Assembly (NCBI GenBank): GCA_036897445.1
Contig: JAYMTL010000018.1
Coordinates: forward strand, 124,001-188,000
Direction of reading: 5' to 3'
From: Pelargonium tetragonum
Lineage: Eukaryota; Streptophyta; Magnoliopsida; Geraniales; Geraniaceae
DNA: 64,000 nt
In this document: positions 26,901 through 39,689 of the stretch, one piece after another
Layout: each line of letters opens with the position of its first letter
How positions within the stretch are numbered: position 1 is the stretch's first letter
Notes under the pieces: model-generated
What the model saw: only the letters and a program-made list of their open reading frames with translations
Told to the model about the DNA's origin: nothing
The model's database searches: none
Position numbers and translations under genes: made by a program

Positions 26901-29550
26901 AAATTATAAAAGTATAACAGGTATCCATATTCCTATACGGACCCTTTTTAACGAGTAAGCTTTTTTTGTTACGTTGATCAAGTATTTTATAAGTCAGTTC
27001 TTTTCGAAAATCCCCTTATCACTGGGTATAAAATGTCTGAATTAAACTAAGAGGAACCTATAAAACGACTCACTCTCTTTTAAGAGCGCGCGGATCTAAT
27101 CATCTAAAGGTAAACCTGTCAAGAATGTTATCAAAGAGAGGCTTCAAAAGTTAAAAATTAAAGGATTCTAATAAGAGTTTACAACAAGGTAAAGCCTCTC
27201 CATCTTGAGGAGGAATTTTAACAAAAAAATGAAGAGTCAGAGAAAGAAATTTAAAATAGAGGAGACCAAAAAAGAGAACTAAATTTATGCGCCAAAACAA
27301 CAGGCCTTTCATTTATTAATAAAAGTGCCACACCTTGGAGTGTACGGACACTCGCCTTTAAAAATTATTACGAGATAGGTAAACTTAGATTTCACAACAA
27401 TTTCAAATACTTTATTGCCAGAATTTCTTAGCCTATAAATAAAGACTTCGGAATCGGAATAAACATATCAGCAAGAGGAGTTCGGCATATTCATTAATTA
27501 AAAGGGTACTAAATACTTAAGCAAAAAACTTCAATTAGCTTGGGCTTTCCTTGACCCGGACTAATCCTCGTCTAACGAGCAACTAACTATATATAGAGGA
27601 TTTCGTAGCATAGATCAAAAAGGAATTCCAGTTACACTATAATTGTTCACTACTTTACTTAACTTATAAAAACTCGTTGCATTCGGATAAACTTACCTTC
27701 GTTCTAAAGGGGGGGCAAATAAAAAGGATTCCTGCAAAAACCAAGGAGATTGCACAGAAACCTGGTACTAGACATAGGTAATGAAATTGAGAAAGTTTTT
27801 ACAAAAACCACAGGTTCAAAAACCCCCTTTATTGTTAATTAAAGTATTCCTTAAAAAAATTCCAGAATCGTGAGTGAAGTCCCTTTCGAGTATAAGGGTT
27901 AATTTCTTATTAGGTCACGTGCGTGCTTATAATGTTCTTGCAAAAAGGGGGGTTAATTATAGCGTATGCTTTAATACTATTCGGTCAGTGCTCAAAGTAA
28001 TTTAATAACCTCTCACTAGATGAATTTTATGAGTAACAAGAAGTATGGCATGCTTGACTTTTTAGCTTTAGAAGAATCCAAAACTCACAATGAGTTAAAA
28101 CTAAGGTAGGGATATATATATATTGTAAACTAAAAGGATCCCAGATCAGAATTACACCCTTGCTTTATAGAGTCCAAAAAGCTTTGAGTAATCTCCTTCT
28201 CCGAGAGTATCCCTTTGTCTTGTTTTTGTGTAAGACCTATTAAGAAGCAAGTTTGTAGTATACCCCAAGTACAACGTTCGAGTCAAAGCCTAAATATACA
28301 CTTTTTTAATTTAAGACCTTGTCGTGGGAGCTCCCTCTGCACTAATCTTAGTTTTAAATCTAGATACAGAACCTACTCTAAGAATTATGTAACCCTTAGC
28401 TGAGAGGTCATTTTCTTTATTATAAATTATAAGGAAACTTCTTCTGGCCTTGTTTTTTATTAAATAAGCTATCCTTCTTGTCTCACGGATAGGAAACTCT
28501 TAAAAGAACCGATATCCGACTTTTCTGGCTATTCCTGTTATTCATAATTATATGAAGACTAAAAAAGACATTAATGCGTTTACCTATTATCGAATATCCT
28601 ATGGGTAGGTTATAGTAGCTCCCGTAAGTAGTGATATCGCTCTAATCTCTATAAAAAGCGATTGGAGTTTAATAAGGATCTCTATGCAATTTATTTGAAA
28701 AGTTCGTGCCGAATGCTCTCTACCTATAATCTATAATAAGCTCTTTTTTACTCGATCTCTCCGATATTCTTGCTTTTTTACAGGTCTCCAGTTAATTGTA
28801 AACGAAGTTTTTTTAGGACTTATAGAGTAACTGCTTAGTACTTTCATAGATATTAGAATATTAGGTGTTTAGCACCAGAGAAATTCGAATACTGTATTAA
28901 AAATAGATATTTAAGTGACTTGAATCAGATTACCTTGAATCAGAAGTAAATCGGACTCTATCTATAAAATTAGCTGCTTTGTGCCAAGACTAAAATGCTT
29001 GAAGATAAAAACCCGGTTACGGAAACCCTTGTATTACCTTTATCGGCCTTATCTATATTATTAGGAATTTGAGGCTTATAATTTCACTTTCTGATAATAA
29101 GGAAATTTAGGATATAAAGGAAGAACTTTATGCATTCAAAATAAGTCTAAAGGGTTACAAAAAGTATTTAGAAATCTGATATTCTATCTAGAAATAAGCT
29201 ATAAATATAAGAATATGAAGATATACCAGCCAGGGTACTCTTTAGCACTTAAATCATAGGATATCTTTCTAATTTTGGACTAGATATAGAGGGTTTTAAG
29301 GAGTTCTGCGATATAAAGATAAGGTTATTCAATAAGCCCCCTTGTCGAAACTCGATTTTGAATCCCTGCTGGGTTGAGTCTCACGAAGTCAATTTATTTA
29401 TACTAAACTTATACTAATAAGCTAGCACAATTCCGCATTCTAAGCCTAGTTGTACTATAACGGACTTTATCGAGCGGAGAAAGTACAAAAGACTTAAGCT
29501 TTTCTTTTTTTAAGATCAAAATTTTAGTCGGTGTTGGATTTTTTGTTATA
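23990..29550. other. AT-rich gene-free background
   Basis: This is RIP-type background with frequent G-run/C-run motifs. The minus-strand frames at 24112-24297 and 25396-25620 and the plus frame at 28215-28403 are 61-74 codons without recognisable domains, in line with chance. A tRNA-like relic lies at 26261-26318 and is listed separately. Nothing else stands out. Confidence 0.6.
26261..26318 (+). pseudogene. tRNA-like relic related to the one at 39.6 kb
   Basis: This segment shares a colinear set of words with 39621-39675: TACCC, then GGT, then GCCCGCTTTT, then CGG, then GCAT, then GGTTCGAA. The B-box equivalent is 26308-26318. The flanks of the two sites do not match. Shared order with unrelated flanks suggests two decayed tRNA genes or tRNA-derived elements of one isotype, possibly Leu. 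The D arm here is too damaged to fold. Confidence 0.3.
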
Positions 29551-29559
29551 GGAGTTCTC

Positions 29560-30480
29560 TTGTAAGGTATATTCCTTTTGTTCCTGTAGTTATTGCTGGA
29601 GGAGGTTTCTAACTTAGAAAGATTGATTATACTTTATCCCTACCAACCGAAGGGTACCAAAGAAGGTTAACTCATTATAGTTTTTGAGAGAACATACACT
29701 ATAACCAACAACAGGAAAGCCCCTAACTCGACCTAAGACCCTTGTTTTCCTCTTCTGCGCATACCCCTTCTTAGGACCGGTAGCCCCCTCTAAACTTTTT
29801 ACACAACCTAGAAATTTCCTAGCTGCTATACTCTTCTGTTGTATCTTGATATCTTGTTCTTGTTAGTCTTCTATAACCCTTCCACAGGAGCTCTAGTGCA
29901 GCCTTTATTACCCCGATTTACTGTCTAACTTATTTTGTTTTTTTCTTTCTAAAAGGGATTTCCCTAAAGCACTAACAACTAACAGTAGGTAACCCATTCA
30001 AAGCTTCTATTCTATATTAAGGTTAAAATCCCTTTTGTCTTTTATTGTTATTACATAGGAGGAAAGAAGGAAAGAGACCCAGTAGATAATACGTTACTCC
30101 TACCGACCGGAACTGAAGGAGGCAAGTGGTATTTATAGATCTATTTATCCACCAGCTTCTTATTCTTACCTGTTTTCTGTGCCTATCTTTGCAGTAGCTA
30201 TTGATACCCACAGTTATACTCTGTATCAAGGTCTTAATAATCTTATTTATGGGCTCTATTTCTCTTATTAGTAGCTTAAAAGCTTCCTCTTGTTAGGAGT
30301 CTTCCTGTTGCCTGTACCTAATTATTCCATAATTTGTTAGGAGGAAGTCTAGTTGTAGTATATTTTATGTATTCTATAGTTATTGTATTCCTTATAGGTT
30401 ATAGATAAGTATTCCAGGTATTGTTATTGTATTAGACTTTTCTCAATGTACGTAAAACTTTTCAACGGCAATGTTATTAG
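29560..30480 (-). mobile_element. T/G-rich repeat island, minus orientation, hairpin family
   Basis: The composition here is T-rich with TpG retained. The word pattern on the minus strand resembles the A/C-rich islands. The island includes the hairpin at 30097-30121, whose core ACCGACCGGAAC is identical to the island at 52740-52765. Nearby GC-richer stretches (29700-29830) look like a decayed coding zone but no frame is open. The minus frame at 30023-30229 has 68 codons and no known domain. The ends are not resolved. Confidence 0.45.
30097..30121. repeat. Family hairpin: CTCCT...AGGAG with conserved loop core
   Basis: The stem is CTCCT (30097-30101) against AGGAG (30117-30121), with the loop containing ACCGACCGGAAC. 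The copy at 52740-52765 has the same loop core but a different stem (CTTACC against GGTAAG). Confidence 0.6.
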
Positions 30481-30664
30481 CATCTGACTTCTCCTATAGA
30501 AATTGGACACTCCTACATAGAGAAGTATACCCCTTACCACAATCGATACGCTTTTTCAAACTATAGACTCAAATTAGAAGAATAGTAAATTCATGAGGAT
30601 CCTTTGGCTCTACATTTACCAAAAACTTTTTTTATTAAGTTTATAAAATCTTCCTAATTCCTAA

Positions 30665-30693
30665 CAGTTTAGTTACATTATAAATAATAGAAA
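30665..30693 (+). repeat. 29-base dispersed repeat, copy 2
   Basis: This is the partner of 13147-13175, with one mismatch of RIP type (TA here). It lies about 190 bases beyond the T-rich island ending near 30480. Confidence 0.55.
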
Positions 30694-31104
30694 GATGTTA
30701 CACTTTATATAATATTTTACTTTCTATTTTCTAATATATACACTCTAGTGAACCTCCGATTAAACATTTCCTCAGTTTAAAATTGACTTAGAACTCCGCT
30801 TTGGTTTTCTCCGTTATTAGGAAGAAAAAAGCCTCTTAAGCTACATCTACCTATTAGTTATACTTCTTTTCTCTACTTTACTTCCTAATCCTACAAGAAG
30901 CCTATCCTAACTCCTATTTACAATCTAGATAATCAAGAATACCCTGTTGTTTAAGAGTAAAGGACCCCTTTTTAATTAAGAGGAAAATTTTTCGGGAATA
31001 CTTGTATAAAGTATCTACCCCTTGATTAGGAATTTTAAGTTAAAGTAGAATTAATAGAAATATCTGGTTCTTACAGAAAGTCAGTTATATAAAAGCTTTT
31101 CTTT

Positions 31105-31473
31105 CTGTTTAAAGACAGGGAGTGCGAGGAGTAAGCTAGCTATAAGAATATACGTAGGTCTAATTCTAATAAAGGGCATTCCTTAAGCACGGACTGGAAC
31201 AAGAAGGCTCATAAGGCAGGTAGTACAGCAGCTATCAAGAAGATAGAGATCCATAGTAACAATTTTGGGGTAGAGAAAGAAAGTAGGTATTACAAGTCTA
31301 GTTCTGAAGATAAAGAGTACAACTGCGGGTATAACAAAGAGGTTGGGCTTTCTTATGTTTCGGATCCAGTTAACGAAGTAGAGTTTAAGTGTATTTTCAC
31401 CGATCTAGGGAAATCTCAATTAGAGGATTTCGAGTACAAGGTATCGAAGATAAGCGTTCAAAGGGGTTTATAA
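31105..31473 (+). mobile_element. Decayed element-coding fragment, DWNKKAHKAG block
   Basis: From 31135 to the stop at 31471-31473 one frame is open for 112 codons but contains no ATG, GTG or TTG, so it is a remnant without a start. The reading STDWNKKAHKAG at about 31184-31220 is also encoded on the minus strand at 50595-50634, where 37 of 40 bases agree. One of the three differences is CA against TA. The frame ends near VSKI (31441-31452), a reading also present at 45246-45259 and 54393-54406. The middle is rich in K, E, S and Y, and around 31320 it has YNCGYN. I do not recognise the family. Conservation between copies shows it is repeat-borne rather than a host gene. Confidence 0.55.
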
Positions 31474-31479
31474 GTAGGA

Positions 31480-34400
31480 TTTGCTTCTATTAGTTTTTTT
31501 AATTAAGAGTTCTAAGAGAATTTCTTAGTTGGATATGGGTTTCTTACCATTTCTCCGTGTTAAAAAATTTGTATAAGTTATTTAGAGCAGTTCCACTTGT
31601 ATATTTAAGACAGGTAACGAAGTTAAAGTACATAAGCAAATTCAATTTCTATAGGAATTTTATAGGATAATTCATCCTAAAAGTCTTTGATAAACACCTT
31701 ACCACCAAAACCTGGTGATAAAAGAAAAAGCTTGAGAAGACACCCTTTCATAGACTTTTGTTTCATTACACTGGAACAGGACATATTATATCCAGTAATC
31801 TGTAAGAGCTCCTCTATTTCTTAATTTCTTATCAGAAAGATATGAATATAAGCAAAATCTTCTTACCTACAAAAAAGGGATACCGAGCTTAGTTCAAAGG
31901 TTCAATCAAAGACAAGTTCTTAGAAATAAGTAACAGAAAAGAAAATGGAAAATCCCCGCCTAAAAATTTTCTACGTTACTTATGCGCCCTCATATGGAAT
32001 GAATTTGCTAACTTTCTTTAATTTGACAAATATCTTTCAATCTTATACTGACTAGGTTCCCCTAAAGTCTTCCTATACCTTCCGAGCAAACCCTATACCT
32101 AAGCTATAAGTAAATACAAAAATGCTCTCTGATCCAAGCAGCAAAGCAACTTAACAAGAACTTAGAAACCAAAAGAAACTAAAACTCATCAAAACAACAA
32201 ATGGGTGTCAGAATTAGAGCTAGTGTAACATAGGGTATCCTCGTGAAGTTCTTGACAGCTGCAAAATGTATGCTGAGTAGAGCACGCTAGAAAGTGATAA
32301 GAAGCATAAATGAAATGATAAGCAAATCTTTACTCTTTTCCGCTACACCTAACATCGATATAATAAAGATACAAAGATAAGGATGTCCTAAAAAGAGAAG
32401 TCACAACCGGTAAGAGTCATCATAAAAAAGAGCAAACAAATGAGGCAGTATCCTTTTTCATTTTAAAAAGAAGGGGTTGCCGTGCAAATCCAGGGCGAAA
32501 CCGGGCTCATAAAGGTGTTTCCTAAAGGTATATAAATAACAAACTTCTAGAGCTTTTTTTTTAGAGTTTTAAAAAATCGTGGACTCCCCTTTATTAATTT
32601 CTTAATAAAGAGTTAAACTAATATCAAACTTGACGAATAACAGGGAGTTCGTTGAAAAAGGTAAGTAAATTAGAGTTCAAAAACTTGTGATTAAGAGTAA
32701 TGCACTTATATGCCAAACACTTACGAGTCCCAGAGTCTTTACAAGTAATCATCCAATGACATAGCAATTAGATTGGGGTTATAATTATCCGAGATGCAAA
32801 GGGAAAATGCCTTGTTTTGAGATGGCGAGGTTCTGAAAGGGACCTTGAGGTATTTTCTTTTATATAAGTATAACCAAGAAATACAGGATAAACTTTAATG
32901 GGTTCTTATCCAGAGTTCTGAGTATCTAAACCCTTGGCTAAAATTCAATTAATTATTAGTAGCATACTGTATTACAACTTTCTCAGTTTTACAGGATTTT
33001 CTTGTTTGTAACTTATTTTGTTTTTTTACTGGGCTTTCCTGGTGTAGGAGATTCCCAAGCAGCCTATTAAAACTTCCTAAATTAAAAATAGGCGTCAAAT
33101 TGGTGGACTTCTTGTCTCTTAAGGACTGGGGATACTTTTTTCTACCCACTAGCTAGTTATCCATATTATCAAATTCCTTTTTGCCCACTTGCTAGGGAAA
33201 TACCGGATTACAACGAGATAAACTATAACGCCTCTTTTAGTGAAACAGTGTAGGTTTTCCATATTTGGTCTTAGGGTCCTCCGATCTTCTAGTTTATCAG
33301 TTCACTTTATTCCTCTGAGATCTGCCCAGGCATAAGCTACCTCTTTTTAGACCTGTTAAATTTGTAAAATATCATAGCATAAAAGGCTTTACGGATCCCC
33401 CCGGATACTCACTATAAAGAGAACCTTACTAATAAAGGTTTCTAGGTCAACTCCCTTTCAAATTAGATATCCATTGTCCCATAGTAACGCGAATTTTAAT
33501 AAAAAAGCTCAGCGCGCTAGGCCCTATAGTCTAGACAATACAAGCATTGCTGATATATTGATTCAACCTTGGCCTGCTGCTTTTAAAAATAGCGTACCCT
33601 GAAAACTTATTCTTGTTTACCTTACTTGGCAGATATAAGGGGTGTCTTACCCAAGGAGGTCCGGGAAGATACTACAATTACAAAAAGAAAGAGAAATTTC
33701 ATTTAAGTGATAGCTAGAATGCTTACACAAAAAATCACTCTGAAACCACCGACAACTTCGCCTGGGCAGAGCCTCGGATAGTAGGTGGAAGTACATCGCT
33801 AATAAAACACGTCTATCCTTTTATACATAATTATTAAATTAGCCTCTAAGGGGATCCTCTAAAAGGGAAGCTGTAACCTAACAAGGAGCTTTGAAGACCT
33901 TGATATAAGAATTTAACTATAGATTTACTCTTCCTCTAGTTTGTAATCGTACATACTCTATTTTAAACCAAAAAGTCCCATATTTCATGCTGTAGCACTT
34001 CGCAGGGGACTCTAATAGTGTATTAAGATTATCCTTGTAGGTAGGAGCTCCTTAACTTTACAACCAAGGCCCTTTCTTTTGTATATCTTCAACTATCGAA
34101 AAAGGAAATCTTGCTTTGTGTGGGCTTGTCTTGAGAAGAAATTCAAACTCTGAAATTCTCTTTAATATTTCCGCGCTTTCCAACTTATATAGGCTACTAA
34201 ACACAAAAAGTAAATAGGAGGTTATTCCATTTACACCAGTGTCTTAAAAAAGCACCTCCTACGAGTAAACCCGCTAAACGTTAGTCCTATAATAAAAGAT
34301 TCAGATACAACCTATACCTCATTTTATTCCAGCTTCCAAATGGATTAAACCCCTGAATGTGAAACTAAAATAAGCAGCTCTAAGATAAATAAGAAAGGGG

Positions 34401-37400
34401 GTCTTACTGAGTCATTTTGACTTGAAACTGCAACCCTATGCATATTTTAAAAATGAAGTAAAACCGCACTGTAAAGTAAGAGAACTTCTAAGACTTCCTT
34501 GACTCTGTCTGCTATAATATAGTTAACTTAGAAAACGCTCCTAAAGCCCCGGGATTTTTCGTTTGAATTGAAGGCCTAGGCAGGCTCTCTCTTCTTTTTG
34601 TGGATCAAATGTATAGCAAAAACTATAATAAGGGATTCTCCTCGTGTTATTGTAGTGTCAGGCCTAATATAAGGGCCCTAAAATTTAAGTGTCTTTGTCA
34701 GAGCCTTATTACGCCGAAAATCTCTATCGACTCAAAGGTCAAGAGCTATAAACCCCTTTTTTGATGCGGAAATTCCCTATACTTCTGCGCAATAAAAAGT
34801 ACGGAATTTAAATTAGGAGAAGTAAAAAAAACTTATTCTAAAACCCCTAAAATTGACAAAAATAGAGTAACAAGCAGTAGGGACAATTTCAATTCGAGGT
34901 TATCCTTGTCATTTTCGGGTCTTCCATAATAGAAATAAAGGGTACCCTATATCATAAAATAACCATAACGGGGTATGCGCTTATCAGCCAATTTTCTCTT
35001 TTTATATACACGTCAAAGAAAAAAGGCACAACAGCACGTGTACACTAGTTTTTGAAATTTCTAAACAAAAAGGCAGGAAAATAACTATACAAAACCTTTT
35101 ACATCTTTTGGATCTATAGCGAGGCCTCGCTTCGAACCTTCACTACTAAATGAGTTGACTGGACAATCTGTCTTTCAAAAAAGGACTGTGGATTAACAGC
35201 CCAATCCTATATCTTATTTTTGCAGTTAAACAAATATTCATAAGGCTTTCTTCTATTTTAAGTGAATCTCTTTTTTCTCAAAACGAGGCCTTATCTTCGA
35301 AAGTCTTTTTAGAATCTGGAATAATAAAATCAACAAAATACAAGGGCTAGTGTTTCAGAAATCCTTTGGTATTTCTTCTATTAGGATCGTTTTCGTATAG
35401 ATAGCCTTAAAAGCTAAAGTACACGGACATAAAAAACTCTGGCTTTAGGAATATCCCAGGAGGGCGACAAAACCTCTATACCCTAAGGTAAGGTGGCTGG
35501 AAAATCAGTTTAAATCCTATGTAGAGAGATCTAGGGTTACTAATACAAACCTTTTGATAGAAGAAAAGTACACACTGTTAAGGGTAAATACTTACAAAAA
35601 GATTATAAAATAAAGGGTTTATGGTAGTTTTTACTTACTGAATTCACAACTCCCGCCCTGGTTAAAAGCATACTACATAAGAGTGCATTTTACAAAAGAA
35701 TTCCAGGACTTCCCGACAGCTTGATTCAAAATGATCAGTAATTAAGGAGTTTTTATTATTACCGTATAAAATTTCTCAGATTCTTCCTAAAAAAAAGCTC
35801 GTGATCAAGGGATCCCCATGGCATGGTTAGTACTCTCCTTACCATATAACAGCGGTGTGCCTCTACTTTAGAGAATTTTCTACATAAGTACTCAAAGATA
35901 AAACTAATAAGACAGGTATTCCTTACTTTGCAAATCCAATAAAAGATTTTGCCTAAACCAAACTCTAAAATTGAGGTTAGTAGCCCGATACTGCTTAATA
36001 GTTATTAAAAGGAGTTTCGCTGGTCCAAGGAATTCAATTTTGAATTATTACAAGGGAATAGGCTCCTCTTTCTAGACTAAAGGACCCAGGAGCAAAAAAA
36101 AGAGTATCCCAAAAATCATGGTATAGTGTACCCCTTGAAAATATATATAAGGATATCTAACCTCCTTTCTCTAAGTTATTTCTTCAGTAACAAGTATTGT
36201 GGAGCCCAATTACCCCTAGCGAATCGATAAAAACCCTGTTTTTAAAGGCATATGCAAAAAGACTAGGGGGCCTCTTATAAGACCTTACTCTAATTTCAGA
36301 AGCGCCAGTAACTGAAAATTTTTCATTTACTTTGTAAAAAGGGCTTTGATGATTTGTTTATGGTACCCCCTTTTATATGTTAGACACGGGGTGACTTCAA
36401 CTTATCGACAAGGGCTAAATAAAAAATAGAGGATTCCCTAAATGTTTTTATCCTTAGAATAGAGTACTTTAATTACCTAGATAGAAGTTCCTAAAGGCAA
36501 CAGCACAAATAAACTTAGGTCGGTTTTTAGAGTCCCTTTTTAAGATGCTACTGAATGCAGTACTAAAGGAAATTGTGGTATGACATTTGAACAGGAATCC
36601 TACAAGACTTTTTAGAAACATGGGACACTTTTGTTCTCAGATATATCTACCTACTCCTTTTCTGTCTGTCGTACAGGAAAATTTTTAAGGATAAAGAATT
36701 GCTATATACACATATGCGGTATCCCTTTTACCTTATTAGAGAGTTCTAGAATTTTCCCAATTAGCTATTTAGAACTTGGATGTCTTATAGCTCTTTAGCA
36801 TAAAACAGGACCTATAAAACCGAAATATAGGTATGATTGACTTAGAGGTAGCCTAACTATTTAAAGGACAGAGAAACCCTGACGGAAACTCCCCAAAACC
36901 ACAAGTTTGACTTAGTGTATTGAAGAAAACAGGAGAAGAATATAGGGCGACCCATTGTAAAGTTAGATGAGAGTCTCTAGTGCTTGCAATAACAGAACTG
37001 TACAATAAACTTTGCAATAAATTTGAAAGTCTCGCCCTCTAAATAGAAAGAACTTCTGCTTTTTAGTTTTACAGCAGTCCCCAGTAACTTAAAAGGAAAG
37101 GGCTTCCGGTTCCTGGCGTCAAAAATTGTATTTGACTATATAACCCAGCAGACCCTTTTTAAAATATTTGATAAGACTAATCTCGCCGTAATAGAAATTC
37201 CGAGTCGTACTTTGCTATTTTATAGATTATTAAAATACAGGCATTTACTTTATAAGGTTTTAAATAAACGTAGTTGGTTCTGTCATAAGTACTCCCTTAG
37301 CGTTCATTCCAAAGCATTCGTTTTTAGAAAACAAGGGTAGGTGAGGTATAAGAAAATTCCCCGCTTTTACAAGGTTTTAGGAGTTTTGGGGTATCGGGAT

Positions 37401-39600
37401 TGCGGGGGTTCCTTTTGCTATTTCTTTCCTGGACCTTTACAATCCTTTTTTAAGGTAATACTGGATACTTTATAGTAAAAGTTTTGCGATTGCTAGTAAT
37501 AGAATTAGAAAAAGACGTCCGTATTGCTGCACCCTTATAGAGCGTGCGAAACTTCGAGGCTCTTTATTTCTATTCTTGCGATTTTTGCCCTAAAGAAATT
37601 ACAGTAAACCTGTCAATAGAACCCGGCTTTAAAGCAAACCAGGTGCCTTAGGAGTAGAGTAGACCTCTAAAGAGATCTATTATTACAAATAAGCAAACTC
37701 TTTTGTAATTAAGATAAAAGGGAGATACCAACAAGATTTTGCCTTTTTACAAAAGTTGAAAATCAAAAAATGCATAAGGGGAGTCCTTATTATATACCGT
37801 ATACCCTTCGAAGCTACACTTTTTAGTTTATATTCTCCCTCTGGAAGGGCTTGATACTATATGCATAAAATTCATCAGAACTAAAAAAATTCAGATAATG
37901 GGAGAACTATTATTATTGTATAGTTAGATCCTGATTCAGAGGTTTACAGCTCGCCATAGATTTAATAAATGGCCCTTTATTTAAGGGTTGGGAGAGTTAG
38001 CTACTCAAGTAAGGCTTTTTTTCTACAGCAGGGTATCCATCTGATCAAAATTCTACGAAAAAACTAGGCTTAATTAGTAAGTAAAAGCTTTTTAATGCAA
38101 TTTTTAGAAATTCGACAAAAAGAATTTTAACTAAGGCTATCGATCTACTAAAAACTTTCTGGCAAATAGAGAATCCGTAGTAGCTCCGAATTGCGGGCTT
38201 TCCTAAAGGGTGGCCTCAATAGCATTACCTTATAATAACAAAAGGGCCATATAGGTATATAATATTGTATTAAAAAAATGAAGTTTAGGCTAATAGCTAT
38301 TAGTTTATAGTACTTATCTAACTCAAGCTTTAGGGTTTTCCAAGAGGGCCTATACAAAATAAAAGATCTTATCAATAAAATGTGCTGTTCCTGAAAAGGG
38401 CTTTTTTAACCGTCAAAGAGAGTCACGGGGTTCATCCGCGCGACTTTGCACATAAATAAGCAGAGGTTTCTAATAAGGGTTACCGATAGAGTTAAAAAAA
38501 GGGCGAGAACCTCAAGCTCAAAGCGCTGTGCCAAACAAAATAGTATAATAAAGAAGCTTCGTTGAAGCTTTTGTTTAGATTAAGAGTAAGGAATACCCAT
38601 ATCTAGGCGGATCCCTATTGCTGCAAAAGAACTAAAAGCTCCGTTTTACATATACAATAAGAAATCCCAATAGAAAAAGTCTCACCTATATCCCACTAAA
38701 TCTAGCATCTCTTAATGCTTCTTAACTACGTTACCTTTTTTAGACAGTTCTTAATCTTAATATGGCTCGGGTTCCTTTTCTAATTTGTCTGGAGTTGGGA
38801 TAGGTAGCTTATGGAACTCTTGTTGTGTTACTTATTCGGAAAAAAAACTTAGGGAGGAGATCCATACCTATGATCTTACTATCTAAGTCTAGTCTATTTA
38901 CCTTTTTGAATTGGGTGCAGGTACCGCCTGTTAAGGGGATATTTAACTAAATCCTAGTAAAGGGTATTTTCTAGTATACGATTACAGGGGGTTTCGTTTA
39001 CCAGCGACTTTGGTGTCCTAATTTTTGAAATCTTGCAAGATAAGCCCCCTATTTTACGACATGAAAGGTTTTATTCCAGAGACTCTAAACTATGGTCTAA
39101 AGCAAGTTGTTACAAAGTTTCATTTCTTTTTTGCAAGTAAAGCGGAACAAAGCCCTGGATAGCTCCTGCGAGCTCCCCTAAAATCTATAAGAAAGAACTC
39201 AAATGGGTAGACATTTTGGTATTTCCCTACAGCTTTCTAAATTCAGCGTAAAGTAATGAAAAAGCCCTAGAGCGGGGCATATACAGCGCCTATATTCCTT
39301 TTTTTAATGCAGTCTAACAATTTAGTATTATTTTATATATAATACCAAGAGTGATTTTAGTGTAGTCCAAAGTTGAGTGGTAGGCGTTTTTTATTCGTAA
39401 AGAGAGAACTCCCATATCATATATATATTGAAGGGTCCGGAAGGATGACTGTCCCTTTTCCAGCTGCCTACACCTGCGCTTTTTTTAACCGGGTCTGATT
39501 CCATTGTAAAGCCAAGAAGAAAGAACTTAAATAGAGGCGAAATTTTGACATCTATAAAAAAAGTACGAGAGCCCCTCTATTAAACTATTTAATTCCTTTT
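31480..39600. other. AT-rich gene-free background
   Basis: This is RIP-type background with dense G-run/C-run motifs and no recognisable gene. A less punctuated, more CpA-rich patch at about 32100-32300 may be another island scrap. Open minus frames at 32949-33149 and 38148-38375 have 66 and 75 codons and no domain. Confidence 0.6.
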
Positions 39601-39612
39601 GTTAAGGCCTCG

Positions 39613-39685
39613 TTGAAATATACCCAAGCGGTAAGGCGCCCGCTTTTAGGGATCGGTATGCATAGGTTCGAATCGAAAGCAATTG
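39613..39685 (+). pseudogene. tRNA-like relic, most like tRNA-Leu(UAG)
   Basis: CCAAGCGGTAAGGCGCC (39624-39640) matches the D-arm/A-box region of tRNA genes. GGTTCGAATC (39665-39674) is an almost perfect B box. The 27 bases between GGTAAGGC and GGTTCGAATC are close to normal. The middle reads CTTTTAGGG, which places TAG at the anticodon, and GCATAGGTTCGAATC resembles fungal tRNA-Leu(UAG). The acceptor and anticodon stems do not pair, so it is not a working tRNA as it stands. The alternative is the head of a tRNA-derived SINE. A tRNA-Gln origin fits the D arm but not the anticodon. Confidence 0.45.
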
Positions 39686-39689
39686 CATT

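Noticed and set aside
39613-39685. Idea that a tRNA with anticodon TTA shows TAA/TAG reassigned to glutamine, which would hide genes.
   Set aside because: The loop is better read as TAG of a tRNA-Leu, and reading through TAA/TAG in the frames I tried did not yield conserved proteins.
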